Assembly (NCBI RefSeq): GCF_014837065.1
Contig: NZ_JACSPP010000023.1
Location: 1-52,884 of the forward strand
Reading direction: 5' to 3'
DNA length: 52,884 nucleotides
DNA from: Phocaeicola intestinalis
GTDB lineage: Bacteria; Bacteroidota; Bacteroidia; Bacteroidales; Bacteroidaceae
Of this stretch, positions 8,848-17,665 are shown one piece after another (the stretch's first letter is position 1; each line of letters opens with the position of its first letter). The position numbers and the translations under genes were made by a program. The notes under the pieces were generated by a model, which was given only the letters and a program-made list of their open reading frames with translations, ran no database searches and had not been told where the DNA came from.

Positions 8848-9561
8848 ATGCGTTACAACAAAGAAAAAGCACTGGCCCGGGGCAAGAAAAAAGACAAGGC
8901 ATTTGTTCGCATTTTCGGCGGAATATTTGTGCTGGTGGGCATCATCCTGTTTACCGTCTGTATCTTCATCTATACCAGCGGTCACACATTCAAAGCAGAA
9001 GCTACACCTGTGCAGGCAGTTATCCTGGCCATGCGTGGGGCAAATCACGAATCGCTGGGCACACCGGTGGTGGAATACACAGTCGGCGGAAAGACCTATA
9101 CTTCCACGCTCAATCTGTCTTCATCGTCCATGCATCCGGGCAAGCAGATTACAGTCTATTACCGCAATGGCAATCCCCAAGAGGTGCGTTATCTGGATGA
9201 TAACAACTGGATTATCGGCCTATTGCTGGCCATGGCGTTCGTGTTTGCCGATATGGGACTGGCTTTTATTCTGGTAAGGCGGAAACACCGGCAGAAAATA
9301 GCCCGCCTGCTTGCTACCGGCGATACAGTGGAGGCGGAGATAACAGGCATCCGTGAAGATGACAACCAAAGCATGAACGGACGGCATCCCATCATCGTGA
9401 GTTGCCGTTATGTGGCATCCGACGGGCGTATATACCTGTTTCACAGCGGTTCTTTCTGGTATGAGAGTTACGAGATAGATCCCCAAAGGAAGGTGCGTGT
9501 CTATGTTGACCGCAATAATCCTTCCAATTATTATGTGGATGTTGACAGTGTGGTGGGATGA
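8848..9561 (+). CDS. DUF3592-type membrane protein, copy 2
   Basis: The 237-aa product differs from the 6178 gene at only two residues that I can find: DPQRK for DPKRK and NNPSN for NNPFN. Membrane segments and beta domains are the same. The upstream leader from 8740 is also conserved, so expression signals were copied with the gene. The near identity suggests a recent duplication or gene conversion. Confidence 0.75.
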   Translation: MRYNKEKALARGKKKDKAFVRIFGGIFVLVGIILFTVCIFIYTSGHTFKAEATPVQAVILAMRGANHESLGTPVVEYTVGGKTYTSTLNLSSSSMHPGKQITVYYRNGNPQEVRYLDDNNWIIGLLLAMAFVFADMGLAFILVRRKHRQKIARLLATGDTVEAEITGIREDDNQSMNGRHPIIVSCRYVASDGRIYLFHSGSFWYESYEIDPQRKVRVYVDRNNPSNYYVDVDSVVG

Positions 9562-9577
9562 GAACGGGAAGACGTGT

Positions 9578-10241
9578 TTAAGGCAAATTATCCTTGGCAA
9601 CCTGTATCAGCTCGCCCGCCTTCTTCATCAGCGTTTCTTCGGATACATCCGTTCCTTCCATAAAGACAACCAGCAGGTGGCCGCCCACCGAAGCAATGAC
9701 GTTCAGCACACGCCGTCCTCCTACCTCTGCGCAGGCTAAGGTGTAATCGGTAGTAGGCCAACCTTTGTTCTCCAAACTCTGCTCCAGATAGTCCTGCGTT
9801 TCATAGATGTCAGGGTGCTCCCGGAACAGGTGGTCTTTGTAACGCATCAGCCTGCCCAGCAACGAAGCCATGGCAAGGGGCGTGGCCTGGTTGAGGGGCG
9901 TGTTGCGTGCCGATGCAAGCTTGAAGCCATGTATCCCGACGGAGGCATACAACTCTCCGAAACACCCTATGCCGCCGGCTATCCGTGCCATCGCATCCGT
10001 GGCGAGGGTGTCTTCATCGGACACCGCCTCTATGGCTTTGTAAAAGAACATCGTCTTGTTCACCCTCAAGGTATCCGGATTCATGCCCGACGCTTTCAGG
10101 CGGATTTCAGCGGTAGCTGTCGCGCAGGCACCTCTCAAGGTGAGCAGCGGCCAATATCCTCCGCCTTCTATCTGCATCGTGTCTTTCAATACCGGGGAAA
10201 GGATGCAAAGACCCGTGCGTGGCGCAAACCCTTTCAACAGC
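9578..10241 (-). pseudogene. C-terminal fragment of the 566-aa membrane protein gene
   Basis: The last ~215 codons of a second copy of the 6910-8610 gene are kept, from KGFAPRTGLCILSPV to the stop. All membrane helices and the start codon are missing. The open frame continues to 10315 only by reading antisense through the GH115 fragment. Compared with the intact copy it has about 30 amino-acid changes and small indels, so it is an older or faster-drifting copy than the adjacent DUF3592 gene. Confidence 0.85.
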
Positions 10242-10572
10242 AATAGATGCCGATTCGGTGACACTGCATGTATATTCTCTGCCTGTTTTCCCGATTTATA
10301 AGGGAAGAGGTACACGCTTCGGCGTGTCGGTTGACGGGCAGCCTGTGCAGGTAACGAACAATGTGCCGGTGGAATACTCGAAGGAATGGAAAGACCATGT
10401 GCTTCAAAACGGAGTCAAGGCAACGTTTACTTTCCCGATCGACCGCAGCCGCGAGAAGCACACGCTGACTTTAAGTTGCGGAGACCCCGACGTGATGATA
10501 CAGCGCATTATCGCAGACTGGGGCGGACTGAAGCAAACGTATGTGGGGTCTGATATAAGAATCCTGAAATAG
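10242..10572 (+). pseudogene. 3' end of a GH115 alpha-glucuronidase gene
   Basis: About 110 codons remain, reading LHVYSLPVFPIYKGRGTRFG, VSVDGQPVQVTNNVPVEYSK, EWKDHVLQNGVKATFTFPID and IIADWGGLKQTYVGSDIRIL. This fits the C-terminal beta domain of GH115 enzymes, which remove (4-O-methyl)glucuronic acid from xylan. The rest of the ~850-950-residue enzyme is missing, replaced at 10241 by the duplicated island sequence. An ATG at 10219 keeps the frame open across the junction, but the product would lack the active site. The stop codon is 7 nt before the GH31-like gene, so the two were one operon. Confidence 0.8.
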
Positions 10573-10579
10573 TCTTGCC

Positions 10580-12199
10580 ATGAAAAGGATTGTCATAGCA
10601 AGTCTGTTTGGCTTGGGCATGCTGACTGCGGTTCATGCCCAGACTCCTCCCATAACGCCCGCATGGGCGTTCAGGCACATCGTATGGGAAGACAGCCTGA
10701 ACACGGAAACGGGAGCAAAGAAACTGGTCGACGGATATTTGTCAAGGGGCATTCCGGTGGAAGCTACCATCATCGACAGCCCCTGGTCGACTGCCTACAA
10801 TGACTTCAACTGGGACAAAGCGCGGTATCCCGACCCTGAAGGGATGCTTTCCTACTTCAAGCGGAAGGGTGTAAAGGTCATCCTGTGGCTGACCGGCGTG
10901 GTGAACCAGAAAGGAAAGGACACTCCGCTGCAGCAGTGCGAGGCTTACGACTATGTGCGCAGCAACAAACTGGGGATAAACGGCAGCGAACCGCACGAAT
11001 GGTGGAAGGGATACGGCATTCACATCGACTTTACCAACCCGAAGGCCGTGGAATGGTGGCATACGCAGTTGGACAAAGTATTTGTTGACGGAGTATACGG
11101 ATGGAAGGTCGATCAGGGCGAGTTTTGGTTCGGAGACTATCTCCAGACCAGCAAGGGAACGATGAGCAATGCCGAGTTTCGCCCGTATTATTACGATGCC
11201 ATGTACGACTATACCACGGCCCGGAATCCGGAAGGAATCATCATTGCGCGTCCTTATTCCCATCAGGGAGGCTATTCCGCCAGTCCGGACAAGATGAATC
11301 TGGGATGGTGCGGCGATTTCTCGGGAGATTGGAGCGGCCTGAAGCTGCAAATCGACAATATCTACCGGTCGGCTCTGCGCGGATATGCCTCGCCGGCCTG
11401 CGAAGTGGCGGGCTTCTTCATGCGGCGTGCCGGCAAGGAGGAATTTGTCCGCTATGCCCAGTTCGGCTGCATGACGGCCGCCATGATCAACGGCGGGGAA
11501 AACGGAGCGTTTACCAACCATCTGCCCTGGTTTCACGGACAGGATGTGGAGGATATCTACCGCTTTTGCGTGGTATTGCACGATGAACTGGTGCCTTATC
11601 TGTTCTCTACGGTTGTCGACGCGCATCTGCACGGAGGTTCGCTCCTGAAGAATGTTTCTTTTAGTGAGGAAAGCCACCAGGTGGGCGATTATATCTTTAC
11701 GAAAGCCATTACTTCGGCCGGTTCCGGTCCGGTGGTCTTCCACCTTCCGTCTGAAGGAACCTGGATTGACTTCTGGACGGGCGACTCTTTTGCCCCAGAC
11801 ACCCGGATTTCGCGCCGGTATCCGTTGGACGAGTTCCCGCTGTTCATCCGGAAGGGGGCAATCATCCCGATGGATATCCGGTCGGGGGCAACAGGCATCG
11901 GCTGTGAAAAGCTGGAAGGCTGCCGCTCTTTCCTGATTTGTCCGAACGGCCTTTCCGCCCGCACGCTTCATCTGCCGCAGGGCGACGGTACGGAATATTA
12001 CGATTGCACGGTCTCTTTTGATGAAGCTAAGGGTGAGCTCCGACTGAAATCAGACCGTTCATCCCGCTATGCCTTTATATTGCGGAATATGCCTGCCGTG
12101 TCCTCGGTAAAGGATGCGGCCGACTGGCAGTATGATGCGGAACGGAAAGAACTGCTGATTGTTGCGGAAGGCAAGGACATCAGCTTGCAGATTGACTGA
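10580..12199 (+). CDS. Exported GH31-family glycoside hydrolase (short form)
   Basis: This 539-aa protein has a signal peptide (cleavage likely after VHAQ) and then the GH31 catalytic barrel almost at once, without the usual N-terminal beta domain. The nucleophile Asp178 lies in YGWKVDQGEFWFGD and the probable acid/base Asp246 in WCGDFSGDWSGL. A C-terminal beta region follows (FPLFIRKGAIIPM). GH31 enzymes cleave alpha-glucosides or alpha-xylosides; the substrate here is not readable. Linkage to a GH115 remnant suggests it came from a glucuronate-containing glycan locus. It is preceded by 7 nt to the GH115 stop and followed by a strong terminator. Confidence 0.85.
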   Translation: MKRIVIASLFGLGMLTAVHAQTPPITPAWAFRHIVWEDSLNTETGAKKLVDGYLSRGIPVEATIIDSPWSTAYNDFNWDKARYPDPEGMLSYFKRKGVKVILWLTGVVNQKGKDTPLQQCEAYDYVRSNKLGINGSEPHEWWKGYGIHIDFTNPKAVEWWHTQLDKVFVDGVYGWKVDQGEFWFGDYLQTSKGTMSNAEFRPYYYDAMYDYTTARNPEGIIIARPYSHQGGYSASPDKMNLGWCGDFSGDWSGLKLQIDNIYRSALRGYASPACEVAGFFMRRAGKEEFVRYAQFGCMTAAMINGGENGAFTNHLPWFHGQDVEDIYRFCVVLHDELVPYLFSTVVDAHLHGGSLLKNVSFSEESHQVGDYIFTKAITSAGSGPVVFHLPSEGTWIDFWTGDSFAPDTRISRRYPLDEFPLFIRKGAIIPMDIRSGATGIGCEKLEGCRSFLICPNGLSARTLHLPQGDGTEYYDCTVSFDEAKGELRLKSDRSSRYAFILRNMPAVSSVKDAADWQYDAERKELLIVAEGKDISLQID

Positions 12200-12255
12200 A
12201 AACAGGAAAGAGTCTTGCTCTTGAGGGCATCCCAGAGCAAGACTCTTTTCTGTTT
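12200..12255 (+). terminator. Terminator after the GH31-like gene
   Basis: A 21-22-bp stem with one mismatch (left arm 12200-12221, right arm 12234-12255, core AGAGTCTTGCTCT / AGAGCAAGACTCT) lies just after the stop codon and is rich in T on its 3' side. It could also serve the convergent GH2 gene. A weaker CGGTCA/TGACCG hairpin at 12292-12314 is nearer that gene's end. Confidence 0.75.
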
Positions 12256-12348
12256 CCGTTCCGTCCGTCGGACATGAGAAAATTCTTGTTACGGTCAAAA
12301 ATCTGTTCTGACCGCATCATCGCGCAGGCGGATGCTGTCCAAACCTGC

Positions 12349-14934
12349 TTAATCCAATTGTCCCAGAATTTCCACCTCGGCAAGCTTCGGCGTTACATAT
12401 TTCCCGGTCTGGGGGAAGCTGAGGCGAAGATAGTGCATCTTCACCGTCTTTTCGGGTTTTATCTTGTCCGATCCGACCGGATTCTTGTTGCCTGTCTTGT
12501 CTGAGACCAGCATCCAATTCTTGTTGTCTTCTGACACTTCCACCTTATATTGGTATCGGTCTGTAGAAGCGAACCGTATGCTGACTTCACTCAGCATCAG
12601 GGAACGTTCCGTATCAAGCGTCCAATAGACATTTTGGTCAGAACTTTCGGGTTCCCACCACGTATCAAACTTGCCGTCGGCAGCATATCCTGTGGAGTGT
12701 CCGTCAGCAGCACTGCTCGCGAATGCGGGATTGTTCAGCCCGAAGCTCTGTATCTTCCCCTTTTTCTGCAAGGAGAAAGGAACATACGGACGGTCTGCCA
12801 CCTTCGGAGTGACCCCTTCTTTGTAGGCCGGTGCTCCGGTAAAAGTCAGCTTGATGCGGGCAGGCTCCAGTCCCGGTGAGGTGGCTTCGATGACGGACTC
12901 GCCTGCATAATAGGAGCGGAAGGCTATCGCCGCCTTTCCGTCCATGATGCGGATGTCGCTTCCCGCCTCGAACAGGATGCTGCCGCCGGTAGGAAACTCT
13001 CCCGGACCCGATATCAGAGTAAGTTTTACATCCGGTGAATTGCTCAGTTCCCTGCCTTCCTCGTCGAGGACTGTCACGGTCAGATGAACATCGTCTGTAC
13101 CGTCGGCCTTGATATCGGTATATCGCGATGCTTCCAGTCTCAGCTTGGCCGGGGTACCCGATACGCTCCATACCGGAGGGTTGACACCGGCATAAACGTT
13201 GCGGTACCAGTACCAGGAGCGCTTCGGGATGCGGAAATAGTCGATTATGCCCAGTTTGGCCATTCCTTCCCCAAAGAGGCTTCCGTGGTCGAACCCGCAC
13301 CAGATGGCCTGTCCGCTCCGCCACTCCACGCCTTTCCATGCGTCATTCTTCTCCAGGTCTCCCCATCCCGGGATGTATTCGCCCGGGCGGTCGGCGTTTG
13401 TGCTCCCGTATTCCGTCACCATGCTCGGTATGGGAGGCTGCTGGAAATCGAGGATAGTGGCTCCGTCGCCGTTATATCCCACGATGTCGCCTATCAGATC
13501 AATCCGTTCTTCTCCTAACGGACGCTGTGCTCCGCCTATGCCGGCCGGTCGAGTCGGATCAAGCAGATGCGTATAGTCTACCATCCGCTTCAGCAGTTTC
13601 CTTACTCCGTCCATCGTTTCCGGTGTGGTGAAAAAAGGTTCGTTACACATGCTCCATGCAATGATGGAAGGATGGTTTCGGTGGATGCGTATCATCTCCT
13701 CCAATTGTTGCAGGACATTTTCTTCAAAAGCATCGCAGTCTTCCTGCCGGACGGGATAGGCGCTTGCCGTCCAATACCCGTCTTTCTTTTCTCCGGCCGT
13801 GGCCCAAAAGGGAGCTTCCGACCAGAAAAGCACGCCTTCTTCATCGCACGCCTTCGCGAATGCCGGGGAATGCGGATAATGCGAACCGCGAATCATGTCG
13901 AATCCCGCTTCCTTAACCAGAGCCACATCGCGGCGCGCGGCGGCGTCCGTTACGGCATCGCCCCATCCGGCCTGGTCTTGATGTACGTTTACTCCTTTAA
14001 AATACAGATGTTCCCCGTTCAGAAAGAAGCCGTGGTCTTTTGTCCACTCAAACCAGCGGAAGCCGAACGAAGTTTCATCCCGGTCTATCAGTTTGTCGCC
14101 TTTGAAAAGCAGACTCTCCAGCTTATACAATACCGGATGTGACGGATGCCACAGGCAGGGATTCTCAATCTTTTCCATCGTCTGCCTTACGGTTTGAGCC
14201 GTATTGCACTTCATCTCTATCTCTTTCTCGGCCGATGCGATAATCCGGCCGTCGGGAGACAGCACATTGGATACCAGACGGAAGTTGTCAGTATCGTTTC
14301 CCGAATGCCTGACCTCGGTTGAAACGTTCACAATCCCATATCCGCCGTTGCTCGTGTCCAGTCCGGATGTCGTGACAAACGTTCCGTACCAGTCGATGTA
14401 GGTGGACGACTTCAATACCAACCGGACATTCCGGTATATTCCCCCACTGAATACATGTTCTCCGCCGCGCGGCGCAAGAGTCGGCTGCCATAAATTGTTT
14501 ACCCGCACCGCAATCAGATTGTCTCCCACCTGCGCCGCCTCCGTTATGTCGACTGAAAATCCGGTATATCCCCCGCGATGGCGGTCGACGAACTTTCCGT
14601 TTACAAATATCTCCGCCTCCTGAAACACGCCGTCGAACTCCATAAAGATTTTTCCCGAGAGATTCTTTTCCGTAAAGGCGACATGCTTGCGATACCATCC
14701 GTATCCTGTGTAGAAATCTCTCGACATGAAGTACGGAATGCTGAAGGAATGGGGCAGTCCGATACGCTCCCAACCGCTGTCGTCATATCCCGTCTGCTCC
14801 GCTCCCCGGCAGTCTCCGCGCATATACTTCCATTCCCGGTTCAGATTGATGACTTCACGCGGAGAATAGGCATATCCCGCGCTGCAAATACAAAGCAGCA
14901 TCAGGCAGCTTATTATAAAGAAATGATGTTTCAT
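12349..14934 (-). CDS. Exported GH2 glycoside hydrolase with C-terminal CBM32-like domain
   Basis: The 861-aa product starts at MKHHFFIISCLMLLCICSAG (signal peptide). A GH2 sugar-binding jelly-roll domain comes first (about 30-200), then an Ig-like domain, then the TIM barrel. The acid/base is Glu432 in MCNEPF and the nucleophile Glu508 in VTEYGS. After a further Ig-like domain, residues about 715-860 (DGKFDTWWEPESSDQNVYWT, then YKVEVSEDNKNWM) form a discoidin (F5/8 type C, CBM32-like) domain. Likely activity is a beta-galactosidase or beta-glucuronidase. It is separated from the xyloglucan-type PUL by the IS110 remnant and probably belonged to the locus with GH115 and the GH31-like enzyme. 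Confidence 0.85.
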   Translation of the reverse strand: MKHHFFIISCLMLLCICSAGYAYSPREVINLNREWKYMRGDCRGAEQTGYDDSGWERIGLPHSFSIPYFMSRDFYTGYGWYRKHVAFTEKNLSGKIFMEFDGVFQEAEIFVNGKFVDRHRGGYTGFSVDITEAAQVGDNLIAVRVNNLWQPTLAPRGGEHVFSGGIYRNVRLVLKSSTYIDWYGTFVTTSGLDTSNGGYGIVNVSTEVRHSGNDTDNFRLVSNVLSPDGRIIASAEKEIEMKCNTAQTVRQTMEKIENPCLWHPSHPVLYKLESLLFKGDKLIDRDETSFGFRWFEWTKDHGFFLNGEHLYFKGVNVHQDQAGWGDAVTDAAARRDVALVKEAGFDMIRGSHYPHSPAFAKACDEEGVLFWSEAPFWATAGEKKDGYWTASAYPVRQEDCDAFEENVLQQLEEMIRIHRNHPSIIAWSMCNEPFFTTPETMDGVRKLLKRMVDYTHLLDPTRPAGIGGAQRPLGEERIDLIGDIVGYNGDGATILDFQQPPIPSMVTEYGSTNADRPGEYIPGWGDLEKNDAWKGVEWRSGQAIWCGFDHGSLFGEGMAKLGIIDYFRIPKRSWYWYRNVYAGVNPPVWSVSGTPAKLRLEASRYTDIKADGTDDVHLTVTVLDEEGRELSNSPDVKLTLISGPGEFPTGGSILFEAGSDIRIMDGKAAIAFRSYYAGESVIEATSPGLEPARIKLTFTGAPAYKEGVTPKVADRPYVPFSLQKKGKIQSFGLNNPAFASSAADGHSTGYAADGKFDTWWEPESSDQNVYWTLDTERSLMLSEVSIRFASTDRYQYKVEVSEDNKNWMLVSDKTGNKNPVGSDKIKPEKTVKMHYLRLSFPQTGKYVTPKLAEVEILGQLD

Positions 14935-15000
14935 ATATATCCTTTCCATTTAAAATCCAAACAAAGTTGGATAATTCATTATTAATTAACTTTAGTTTTA

Positions 15001-15008
15001 TATCTTTG
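15001..15008 (+). promoter_or_regulatory. -7 box for the candidate sRNA
   Basis: TATCTTTG is an exact TAnnTTTG match, placed 5 nt before the structured RNA candidate. The -33 position has no TTG. Confidence 0.55.
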
Positions 15009-15012
15009 TATC

Positions 15013-15121
15013 AGGATGTTAAGAGGAAGTAGGCTCTGCTGAGGAGCAACCTGCCAGCAATAAACATCCTGACGGTACGCAGTAATGCTACTTGGGGAGG
15101 CGGTAAGACGCCTCTCTTTTT
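15013..15121 (+). ncRNA. Candidate small RNA with its own promoter and terminator
   Basis: No open reading frame explains this segment. Just after a perfect -7 box comes AGGATGTT (15013-15020), which pairs with AACATCCT (15063-15070) around an inner GCTC/GAGC and AGG/CCT stem. AAGTAG (15027-15032) can also pair with CTACTT (15088-15093) as a pseudoknot. The 3' end is a textbook terminator: GAGGCG (15097-15102), loop GTAAGA, CGCCTC (15109-15114), then a T run. A transcript of about 105-110 nt is predicted. It lies between the divergent GH2 gene and the IS110 remnant, on the strand opposite to the transposase. I do not recognise the RNA family. Confidence 0.6.
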
Positions 15122-15338
15122 GTATTACTGATATCGTCTGATATGGCTAAGAAAACCTAACCATAATCCTATGGTAAAACAAACTTTCCACAGCAGACAC
15201 CGCATAAGGGGCTGCAAGTTCCTTTATCAGTCAAACCATTAATGAGGGTTACAAACTTTTTTGAGCGGACTTCAAAGCCGCATAAATATGATAGTATTTC
15301 CCTCAAAAGAAAGCTGTTTTACCTTATAGGATTCTGTA
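15122..15338. other. Non-coding stretch beyond the IS110 remnant
   Basis: I see no ORF and no clear terminal inverted repeat; IS110 elements usually lack them. Part of it may be the right end of the insertion sequence. Confidence 0.3.
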
Positions 15339-16184
15339 TCATTTGACAACACACTGTATATATTCCTTTTCATGTTTGAGTACATAGTATATTCTGTTTA
15401 CAAGCCGTCTGGCTATCTTTACAATTGATTTCTGAGGATTCATACGTTTACGGTATTCCGTATAGGCTACGGTCATTGCAGGATCCTTGCGGATTGCAAT
15501 CCATGCGGCTTCTATCAAAAGACACCGAAGCATGAAATGCCGGCGTACAGTTATATCTCCTGTGCCGTTACATTCACCGCTCGAATGACACATTGGTACC
15601 AGACCGATGAAAGAAGCCAGATGGTCAGCATTCTTAAAACGCACTATATCATCAAGCTCAACCATCAGGGTGGCAGCTGTAGTAACGCCTATTCCGGGAA
15701 CAGAAGTCAGAAGGCGTATCGGCTTCTCAAAAGGAGCTTTACGTGAAATCTCACGGATGGCACGTGTCTCCTATAGAAGCATCTTACGAAGACGCACGAA
15801 CTGTTCCAGGTGCAGTTCCAAAGTCTTCTTGCCATACTCAGTGGACAGTTCAAGAGCCTGTAACCAGGAAAGGAAGCGTTTGGACCAACAGCCAATGGAG
15901 CAGCGGGTAAACTCTTCCGGTATCTCTACGCCATGAAAACGAAGAAGAGACTTGATGCGGTTCTTCGCACGGATGCTGTCTTTTACTATCAGGTTTCTCA
16001 TCCTTATCAAAGAACGAAGTTCCAGAGTTTCCACTCCGGGAACGTATATTCCAACCAATGAACCGGAACGTAATTCACGAGCCAGCTTGTTGCAGTCAAC
16101 GGCATCTGTCTTACGAAGTTTTTCCTTACTCATAGTCGGTACATCGGCAGGATTGACTACTATGTTGGTTATGCCCAAATCTGT
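15339..16184 (-). pseudogene. IS110-family transposase, truncated and nonsense-mutated
   Basis: Read as one minus frame, this is the greater part of an IS110/IS116/IS902-type transposase. The first piece (15771-16184) runs from DLGITNIVVNPADVPTMSKE to LHLEQFVRLRKMLL and then an amber TAG at 15771-15773. The same frame resumes with ETRAIREISRKAPFEKPIRL, LTSVPGIGVTTAATLMVEL and the helix-hairpin-helix and C-terminal region (FIGLVPMCHSSGE, ITVRRHFMLRCLLIEAAW). The first ~80-90 residues, with the first catalytic Asp of the DEDD site, are missing, cut at the stop codon of the DUF1593 gene. The element is therefore dead. Confidence 0.85.
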
Positions 16185-17621
16185 CTAATTAACCGGACGT
16201 ATAATCACCCTCCTATACCCAGTCAGTGCAGGAGAACCATTGTCCGTCACTTCACAAATCACATGTATTTCCTTACCTGCCGCATCCCGTGGTATACCCA
16301 AGATTGCAACAGACCTGTCGGCCTGCATAATATCCATACGGCCTGTATAGGTACCGGCCTCCGGCAATATCCACCAATGATATGCCAATGAATCATTATC
16401 CGCATCAAAAGATTCAGATGCATCCAACCGTATTTTCCGACCCACTTTCGGAGAAACCATGACCGACTCCAAACCTCTTTCGCCATTTATGCAGACAGAC
16501 GGATTATGATTTCCTTCTCCGTAAGCCGCCCAATCCATCCGGGCCGCAAAATCAGCAAAGATGGCCGGATAAAAATATTTCTCGTATTTCTCGGATACAG
16601 CTTTAACATCCGGAGCTGCATTGGTGTAACACTCCGTCAGGCTGTCAGGCGAAAGCGCCCAACGGAAATAGCCGCCCCAACCCACCTGATTGCCCACAGC
16701 AGGATTATTCAACCCATTGGGAAAGACATGCAGATAAGAAGGCGTATCCCCTTCTACTCCATATTTGTTTTTCGGATAGACCTTTCCTAAATGGCCATGT
16801 CCCTGTATATGGGTGGCATATTCATTCCAATTCATACTTCCAAGCGTGTTCTGCACAAGCCAGGCACTTTCATCCCAGAAGAAACGCAACTCCTTTCCGC
16901 AAGTCTTACGCAGCCATTGATGGGAACTGAACGCATAATCTACAGGAGGCCCCCCACATACGTCCTGATCTGTAATCGTATATACACACAGTTTATCCAG
17001 AAACTTATGCACTTCCGATTCGCTCCGTTCCTTTCTAACCCGCCACACAGCCTGTGCCAATGTGTTGGCACCACCCCATACAGTAATCCATAAAGGACGA
17101 CTATCCTCTTCATCAACTAACTTGATTATCAAGTCACTTCCCGGAGAATCATTGCCTTCACCAATCCGTTCTATTCCCAGACCCCTGCTTCCCAACATCG
17201 TACGACTGCGCAAATAACCGGCACTGGGCCAATAGCCCAATTCCTGCTTACCATTCTCCTGACTTTCCGGTAAAAAGTCTTCCTGCTCCGACCGTTTCAT
17301 CAGATTGGGTAAATCTTTTTCATAAGCGTCGATGACCGTCATCAAACTGTCCATCCAACTTTCGGGATAGGTACCGCCACAGATATTCCATCCGCCTGTA
17401 GCGACCAGTCCTTCTATCTCAAACATATCTGCATGAGCCAACAAGCGGACCATGGATTCCATGTCATCAGGCTCAACATCAGCCGGAGCAATATCTGTCA
17501 AGACGACAATACGAGGTTTCAACAAGGACTCTTCATTCCGTTTGCCTGTCTCCGCCGATACAGAAAGACCCAGGACCAGCAATCCGAAAAAGGTCCAGAA
17601 TTTCTTTGCTCTTAAATTCAT
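16185..17621 (-). CDS. DUF1593 (nucleoside-hydrolase-like) exported protein
   Basis: This 478-aa protein has a signal peptide (FFGLLVLGLSVSAE). Residues ~35-340 form the Sde182-type nucleoside hydrolase-like domain (KPRIVVLTDIAPADVEPDDM, ATGGWNICGGTYPESWMDS). The acidic DxEPDDMES motif near the start corresponds to the metal-binding Asp cluster of nucleoside hydrolases. A C-terminal Ig/cadherin-like domain follows (RKIRLDASESFDADNDSL, about 390-478). Such proteins are common in Bacteroidota glycan loci, but their substrate is not established. It is the last gene of the minus-strand unit GH31-GH2-DUF1593 (44 nt from GH2). Its TAG stop abuts the truncated IS110 element, so the natural end may have been altered slightly. 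Confidence 0.8.
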   Translation of the reverse strand: MNLRAKKFWTFFGLLVLGLSVSAETGKRNEESLLKPRIVVLTDIAPADVEPDDMESMVRLLAHADMFEIEGLVATGGWNICGGTYPESWMDSLMTVIDAYEKDLPNLMKRSEQEDFLPESQENGKQELGYWPSAGYLRSRTMLGSRGLGIERIGEGNDSPGSDLIIKLVDEEDSRPLWITVWGGANTLAQAVWRVRKERSESEVHKFLDKLCVYTITDQDVCGGPPVDYAFSSHQWLRKTCGKELRFFWDESAWLVQNTLGSMNWNEYATHIQGHGHLGKVYPKNKYGVEGDTPSYLHVFPNGLNNPAVGNQVGWGGYFRWALSPDSLTECYTNAAPDVKAVSEKYEKYFYPAIFADFAARMDWAAYGEGNHNPSVCINGERGLESVMVSPKVGRKIRLDASESFDADNDSLAYHWWILPEAGTYTGRMDIMQADRSVAILGIPRDAAGKEIHVICEVTDNGSPALTGYRRVIIRPVN

Positions 17622-17665
17622 GACTATTTCTTTTTTTATTTTTATGAATCTTTATAATCGTTGAA

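Larger units (their letters stand above)
8740..10241. repeat. Large direct repeat, copy 2 (cut at 10241)
   Basis: Copy 2 matches 6070-7573 and ends abruptly after CTTTCAACAGC at 10241, where GH115-type coding sequence begins. The first few bases of the next gene fragment share no similarity with copy 1, so 10241/10242 is a clear junction. Confidence 0.9.

Noticed and set aside
1..10241. Intact conjugative transposon
   Set aside because: No integrase, relaxase or transfer genes are seen; only a helicase remnant and hypothetical genes remain.
10219..10572. Functional 117-aa gene
   Set aside because: The first codons are copied island sequence and the rest is the tail of GH115 without its catalytic part.
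15013..15121. IS110 guide (bridge) RNA
   Set aside because: It lies on the opposite strand to the transposase and has its own promoter and terminator; kept only as an alternative for the sRNA.
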